Shown here: one piece after another, positions 63,552 to 64,000 of the stretch | How the letters are laid out: each line of letters begins with the position of its first letter | Position numbering within the stretch: position 1 is the first letter of the stretch | NCBI RefSeq assembly: GCF_029675105.1 | Contig: NZ_JAQQFV010000002.1 | Span: forward strand, 372,001-436,000 | Length of the DNA stretch: 64,000 nucleotides | From: Nocardia anocheti | GTDB lineage: Bacteria > Actinomycetota > Actinomycetes > Mycobacteriales > Mycobacteriaceae | Direction of reading: 5' to 3' | Position numbers and translations under genes: made by a program | Notes under the pieces: generated by a model | What the model was told of the DNA's origin: nothing | Databases searched by the model: none | Seen by the model: the letters and a program-made list of their open reading frames with translations, nothing else

Positions 63552-64000
63552 ATGAGCAAGATTCTGAATTCTCTGTCCGACGACGAGTACGTGCTGGTCC
63601 GCAAAACCAAGAAATCCCAGATGGCGAAGCTGGATGAGAACCACCTGATCGAGCTGCACTCCCGAATCCGGCGGGCCCGCAACAAATACGTCAAGCTCTA
63701 CCGACGCGAGGGCGCCGCCAAGGTCGAGTCCAAGGGCGCGCGGGGCTCCGGCAAGGCGGCCAACAAGCGCAATGCCGCCCGCGCCGAGGTCTTCGAAGAC
63801 GCCCTCAGCCGCGTCAGCCGCCGACTGGCCAAGGTCGCCGAGAAGAGCGCCGAGCGACTGAAGGAACAACGCCTGACCAGCGCCCGCAAGGACGCCCCCT
63901 CCTTCTCCGACCTGGACTCCACCGACGGCAAGGTCGACTCCCCCGGTCGCCCCCGCGTCGACCCGACCAGACAATCCCCGGGCCGCAAGAAGTACGAAGC
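63552..64000 (+). CDS. Basic, coiled-coil-rich hypothetical protein, cut by window edge
   Basis: The first 149 residues are visible. The protein is very basic and lysine/arginine-rich: MSKILNSLSDDEYVLVRKTK, then HLIELHSRIRRARNKYVKLY, an Ala/Lys-rich linker, and a heptad-like segment EDALSRVSRRLAKVAEKSAE that may form a coiled coil. ATG at 63552 follows AAAGGA. The gene continues past the window, so its length and C-terminal domain are unknown. Nucleic-acid binding is a guess from charge. It is divergent from senX3 across a 273-base region holding the PHO-box-like repeats. Confidence 0.8.
   Translation, partial: MSKILNSLSDDEYVLVRKTKKSQMAKLDENHLIELHSRIRRARNKYVKLYRREGAAKVESKGARGSGKAANKRNAARAEVFEDALSRVSRRLAKVAEKSAERLKEQRLTSARKDAPSFSDLDSTDGKVDSPGRPRVDPTRQSPGRKKYE

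Overview
The window is high-GC actinobacterial DNA. Gene content and order match the inverted Mycobacterium tuberculosis segment from Rv0562 (grcC1) to Rv0490 (senX3): grcC, menJ, menG, mgtA, menD, menB, menE, menA, the ccs cytochrome c maturation genes, hemL, hemB, hemD, hemC, hemA, serB1-like, galE2-like, bS22, proC, ppx, regX3 and senX3. The genes that interrupt this backbone (a fused assimilatory nitrate reductase, rex in front of hemA, an AfsR-like regulator, a TetR-controlled OYE/F420 enzyme, BldC) point to Nocardiaceae, most likely Nocardia, rather than Mycobacterium. This assignment is inference from content and synteny. I see no rRNA, tRNA, insertion sequence, prophage or CRISPR array.

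Layout. 1-5.3 kb: menaquinone side-chain and ring genes (polyprenyl diphosphate synthase, menJ, menG) and mgtA. 5.3-9.8 kb: a single-polypeptide nitrate reductase behind a likely GlnR box. 9.8-12.7 kb: aldo/keto reductase with divergent TetR, and a mycothiol-dependent-isomerase-like protein. 12.7-25.3 kb: menD, menB, menE and menA, interrupted by a DrrAB-type exporter and a large AfsR/BTAD regulator. 25.3-33.2 kb: accessory region with a TetR/OYE-F420 fusion pair, a double Clp-N/HTH pair with tandem palindromes, a CysK2-like enzyme, bldC and three unrecognised genes. 33.2-39.5 kb: a seven-gene minus-strand chain hemL, phosphatase, tlpA-like, a small hidden gene, ccdA, resB, ccsB in which every junction overlaps by 1-4 bases. 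39.7-44.6 kb: small secreted and membrane proteins, hemB, a serine hydrolase. 44.6-50 kb: rex-hemA-hemC-hemD with a Rex operator, and a glutaredoxin-like gene. 50-59.9 kb: serB1-like, plsC-like, epimerase, bS22, excisionase-like HTH, proC, thioesterase-like, sugar isomerase-like, a Pro-rich membrane protein, ppx. 60-64 kb: an Rv0495c-type protein, a small secreted protein, regX3-senX3, and a truncated basic protein.

Functionally the window concentrates on respiration: menaquinone synthesis, haem synthesis, cytochrome c maturation, the NADH/NAD sensor Rex and nitrate assimilation, plus phosphate sensing (SenX3-RegX3, Ppx). Redox control of haem supply by Rex and nitrogen control of nitrate reductase by GlnR are suggested by operator-like sequences upstream of those genes. 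The most unusual items are the OYE/F420-reductase fusion with its paired 18-bp palindromes, the coupled HTH/Clp-N pair with its probable leaderless promoter, a previously easy-to-miss 75-residue gene inside the cytochrome c maturation operon, and two large intergenic hairpin structures.
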